Assembly: GCA_003233545.1 (NCBI GenBank)
Contig: QILZ01000327.1
Span: 1 to 27,345, forward strand
Reading direction: 5' to 3'
Length of the DNA stretch: 27,345 nt
From: Spirochaetales bacterium
GTDB taxonomy: Bacteria; Spirochaetota; Spirochaetia; SZUA-6
This document shows positions 24,500 through 27,345 of this stretch, one piece after another. Within the stretch, counting starts at the first letter, position 1. Each line of letters begins with the position of its first letter. The position numbers and the translations under genes are program-made. The notes beneath the pieces are model-generated. The model had not been told where the DNA came from, made no database searches, and worked only from the letters and a program-made list of their open reading frames with translations.

Positions 24500-24952
24500 G
24501 TGAAAAATATAGATATATTCACAGACGGCGGTTGTTCCGGCAATCCCGGTCCGGGAGGCTGGGCGTATTTTATTATCACAAAAGATGATGAATATTGCGG
24601 TTCCGGCGGAATTAAACTGACGACAAATAATAGAATGGAGCTTACTGCCGTCATAGAAGCCCTTAAAAGAGTGAGGGTAATAAACTTAAGAGAATCGAAC
24701 TCTTTAATAACGATAAATACGGATTCTCAATATGTTAAAAAAGGAATTACAGAGTGGATGACTGCATGGATAAGAAACAACTGGAATAATTCAAAAAAAA
24801 AGCCGGTTAAGAATCAGGACCTCTGGAAAGCATTAAAAGATATTTCCGATTCTGTAAATATCAAATGGAACTGGGTGCCCGGACATTCGGGTATCGACTA
24901 CAATGAAAGATGCGATAAACTTGTACGGGAAGAAATAAAAAAGATTAAATAA
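24500..24952 (+). CDS. rnhA: Ribonuclease HI
   Basis: RNase HI cleaves the RNA strand of RNA-DNA hybrids. The 150-aa length is typical. Catalytic residues are Asp8 (FTDGG), Glu47 (RMELTA), Asp75 (NTDSQY) and Asp139 (RCDKL), with His129 in PGHSG. The basic helix region (WIRNNWNNSKKKPVKN) seen in cellular RNase HI is present. It starts with GTG after AAGGA. Confidence 0.95.
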   Translation: MKNIDIFTDGGCSGNPGPGGWAYFIITKDDEYCGSGGIKLTTNNRMELTAVIEALKRVRVINLRESNSLITINTDSQYVKKGITEWMTAWIRNNWNNSKKKPVKNQDLWKALKDISDSVNIKWNWVPGHSGIDYNERCDKLVREEIKKIK

Positions 24953-25004
24953 TAAAGAAGTAAAATACCGGAAACTGCCTTTTCTCTGTTCGGGAGGAGG
25001 CGAA

Positions 25005-26561
25005 ATGTTAGCATCTGTAATTAGTTACTCAGCTTTGGGAATAGACGGGCAGTTGATTCACGTGGAGGTCGATATCCGGAGGGGACTGCCCGGAATCGAT
25101 ATCGTAGGTTTGCCGGATAATGCCGTAAAAGAGGCCAAGGAAAGAGTCAGGGTCGCCATCAGGAACAGTGGTTTCGCTTTCCCTAAGGACAGGATTCTCA
25201 TTAATCTTGCCCCGGCAGGTATTCGTAAAGAAGGAGCTTCTTACGATCTTCCCATTGCCATCGGCATACTCATAGCATCGAATCAGATAAGTAATAGAAA
25301 ATATTTACCTGTTATGGTTATCGGAGAATTGAATTTGGAAGGCGGTGTTAAACCTGTAAAAGGTGTTATTTCTGCTGTTATATCCGGCCTTGTTAACAAT
25401 ATCGCTTTGTTTCTTGTCCCGGGGGAAAATCTGGCAGAGGCTAACGCTGTAAAACGAGGGAGAGTTTTCGGTATAAGTTCTTTGCGGGAAGCTTTTAAAT
25501 GGTTTTCTGATTTCACGAAAGGGAAATTACCGGATACCACATTAAAAAAGTCTGTTTCCGCGAAAAGGATAGAGAACGAAACGGATAAGTACGGCGATTT
25601 TACCGATATACGGGGACAGTTGAGGTTGAAACGTGCAATGGAGATTGCTGCGGCAGGTTTTCATCATATAATGGTTTTCGGCCCTCCGGGAAGCGGAAAA
25701 ACCATGAGTGCTTTCAGACTGCCGACGATTCTGCCGGACCTTACCGAGCAGGAATCGCTTATTGTAACACGAATACATTCGATTGCAGGTTTACTCCCCG
25801 TTTATACCGGATTGATAAGGCACAGGCCATTCAGGGCCCCTCACCATACCGCATCCTTGGAAGGTATTATCGGAGGAGGCACCATCCCCAGGCCGGGCGA
25901 AGTTTCGCTTGCACATAAAGGTGTACTACTGTTGGATGAAGCTCCTGAATTTAAGAAGACACTTCTGCAGAGTTTAAGAGAGCCGATAGAAGCGGGTATG
26001 GTTACAGTATCGAGGGTGGGAAGTTCCATAAAGTTTCCTTCGGAATTTCAGCTTGTAATGACAGCAAATGCATGTCCGTGCGGGAATTTAGGCAGGGACG
26101 ATGCTGTCTGCGTATGCAGCAGATCGGAGGTTTATCGTTACTGGAGGAAAATAGGTGGTGCACTGTTAGACAGAATCGATATCCGTGTTCCCGTGCAGCC
26201 GGTCTCGAGGGAGATTATTTTCAGCGAAAGAGGAGAATCGAGCGAAACTATAAGGGAAAGGGTGGAAAAGGCTGTGGAAATACAGGAAAAAAGATACAAA
26301 CAGTATAAATTTAATCGTAACAGCAGGATTTCTGCCGGTTTCATGGAATATTTTTGTCAGCTGGACAGCCGGAGCTCGATGACGCTTTTTAAGGCTACTA
26401 AAAAGCTGTCATTATCATCGAGAGCATACCATTCCGTTCTTAAAATTGCCAGAACAATAGCAGATCTTTCTGATTCGGAAAGAATTACCGAGGAACATAT
26501 TTTAGAGGCAGTACAGCACAGGAGATATGGTGACAGTGATTTCTTCTGGAATTTTAATTAA
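25005..26561 (+). CDS. ComM/YifB-like Mg-chelatase AAA+ ATPase
   Basis: The 518-aa protein has the YifB/ComM layout: an N-terminal Lon-like S5 fold domain (VEVDIRRGLPGIDIVGLPDN, KERVRVAIRNSGFAFP, LAPAGIRKEGASYDLPIA), a central AAA+ domain (Walker A FGPPGSGKT, RPFRAPHHTAS, Walker B GVLLLDEAPEF, sensor region MTANACPCGN) and a C-terminal Mg-chelatase-type domain (RAYHSVLKIARTIADL). ComM promotes branch migration during natural transformation in other bacteria; competence here is not shown. A GGGAGGAGG site precedes ATG 25005. Confidence 0.94.
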   Translation: MLASVISYSALGIDGQLIHVEVDIRRGLPGIDIVGLPDNAVKEAKERVRVAIRNSGFAFPKDRILINLAPAGIRKEGASYDLPIAIGILIASNQISNRKYLPVMVIGELNLEGGVKPVKGVISAVISGLVNNIALFLVPGENLAEANAVKRGRVFGISSLREAFKWFSDFTKGKLPDTTLKKSVSAKRIENETDKYGDFTDIRGQLRLKRAMEIAAAGFHHIMVFGPPGSGKTMSAFRLPTILPDLTEQESLIVTRIHSIAGLLPVYTGLIRHRPFRAPHHTASLEGIIGGGTIPRPGEVSLAHKGVLLLDEAPEFKKTLLQSLREPIEAGMVTVSRVGSSIKFPSEFQLVMTANACPCGNLGRDDAVCVCSRSEVYRYWRKIGGALLDRIDIRVPVQPVSREIIFSERGESSETIRERVEKAVEIQEKRYKQYKFNRNSRISAGFMEYFCQLDSRSSMTLFKATKKLSLSSRAYHSVLKIARTIADLSDSERITEEHILEAVQHRRYGDSDFFWNFN

Positions 26562-26614
26562 AGTTTATTGCCTGTCCCCGGTAAAAACAGGTATATTTTA
26601 ACGAGGAGGAAGAG

Positions 26615-27345
26615 ATGAAGTTATACAGCAGAGGGCAGGTTGTTCTATATTCATTACTTACACTTATTGCTGTTGTTTTTTTCGGATATATTACAGGTTT
26701 AATTAGAACACCGTGGGGAGAGAAAAAGGAAAGAACAGTTTTTAATCCTCCGGTTAAGAGTACTTCTCTCGATTATCAGGGGCAGGAAACTTCTTTCGGC
26801 AGGGATGTCCTTTCCAGCGACGAAGAGAACAATATAAAGATCTACGAGAAATTAAATGCAGGTGTCGTTAATATCACATCGATCAGTGTCGAGTATAATT
26901 GGTTTTTAGAACCTGTGCCGAAATCCGGTACGGGTTCCGGTTCCATTATAGATGAAGACGGACATATATTGACAAATTATCATGTTGTTAAAGGTGCCGA
27001 TAACTTGAGTATAACTCTGGCGGATGGTTCCGAATATAAAGGTTCGGTAGTGGGAGTCGATCCCGAGAATGATCTTGCAGTTATAAAGTTTAATCCGAAG
27101 GGAAAACTGCTTACAATGATGCCTTTCGGTTCTTCTAAAAACCTGAAAGTCGGCCAGAAAGTATTGGCAATCGGAAATCCGTTTGCACTGGAACGCACTC
27201 TTACTACAGGTATTGTCTCCGGTCTTGGACGTCCTGTGAGAAATCAGAGCGGCTTAATTATACAGCAGATGATACAGACGGATGCGTCCATTAATCCCGG
27301 AAATTCCGGAGGACCGCTTTTAAATTCGAGCGGTGAAATGATCGG
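26615..27345 (+). CDS. HtrA/DegP-like serine protease, 3' end outside window
   Basis: This is the first 243 residues of a periplasmic quality-control protease. There is one N-terminal membrane anchor (about 9-30, LYSLLTLIAVVFFGYITGL), a linker, then the S1 protease domain with His123 (TNYHVVKG), Asp153 (NDLAVIKF) and Ser231 (GNSGGPLL), plus GTGSGSIIDEDGHILTN. The expected PDZ domain or domains lie beyond 27345. ATG 26615 follows GAGGAGG. The frame is open to the window edge, so the gene is partial by position and not broken. Confidence 0.94.
   Translation, partial: MKLYSRGQVVLYSLLTLIAVVFFGYITGLIRTPWGEKKERTVFNPPVKSTSLDYQGQETSFGRDVLSSDEENNIKIYEKLNAGVVNITSISVEYNWFLEPVPKSGTGSGSIIDEDGHILTNYHVVKGADNLSITLADGSEYKGSVVGVDPENDLAVIKFNPKGKLLTMMPFGSSKNLKVGQKVLAIGNPFALERTLTTGIVSGLGRPVRNQSGLIIQQMIQTDASINPGNSGGPLLNSSGEMI

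Noticed and set aside
1..27345. tRNA, rRNA or riboswitch genes
   Set aside because: No cloverleaf, rRNA or recognisable riboswitch core was seen in the intergenic gaps read on both strands.

Overview
The window looks like chromosomal DNA of a free-living, anaerobic, moderately low-GC spirochaete. The main evidence is a tandem pair of FlaA-family genes (the sheath protein of spirochaete periplasmic flagella), together with a bactofilin, a lipoprotein with a loose lipobox, and a large fermentative hydrogenase locus. Genus cannot be fixed from the sequence alone.

Bases 1-3248 form an AT-rich accessory patch. It holds three 23-bp-spaced G-rich direct repeats at the left edge, a small two-gene unit (2-TM membrane protein plus trypsin-like serine protease), a C-terminal gene relic, a complete but frameshifted IS1595/ISXO2-type insertion sequence with 25-bp inverted repeats, and at least two more decayed coding fragments. 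Bases 3249-5307 return to housekeeping genes: folD (reading frame apparently broken inside its PGGVGP-MT motif) faces a flavodoxin-like gene and apt across divergent promoters that share a 16-bp palindrome.

Bases 5317-16028 are a [NiFe]-hydrogenase locus. hypF-hypC-hypD-hypE builds the Fe(CN)2CO ligands. hydB-hydG-hydD-hydA encodes a cytosolic group 3b (sulfhydrogenase/NADP(H)-type) enzyme, followed by its maturation endopeptidase and a stand-alone CheY-like receiver, all in one overlapping operon. hypA and hypB are not in the window. An extended uracil phosphoribosyltransferase-like gene lies in opposite orientation between the two hydrogenase operons.

Bases 16195-20511 carry a polytopic membrane protein, a TetR regulator downstream of class II fructose-bisphosphate aldolase, a substrate-binding-like lipoprotein, and lipoyl synthase lipA. 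Bases 20603-22106 are the flaA pair, with a consensus sigma-70 promoter and a rho-independent terminator. Bases 22157-27345 are a co-directional run: a helical protein of unknown function, bactofilin, a cyclic-nucleotide-binding-domain histidine kinase, RNase HI, ComM-like AAA+ ATPase, and the 5' part of an HtrA/DegP protease cut by the window edge.

Three gene starts were re-read against simple ORF calls. hypF probably begins at an AUU codon (10002) and lipA at a CUG codon (19651), both behind good Shine-Dalgarno sequences. folD very probably ended originally at 3326. No wholly new system is evident. The best leads are the receiver gene fused into the hydrogenase operon, the unusual start codons, the folD lesion, the membrane-protein/protease pair beside mobile DNA, and the shared-palindrome divergent promoter.
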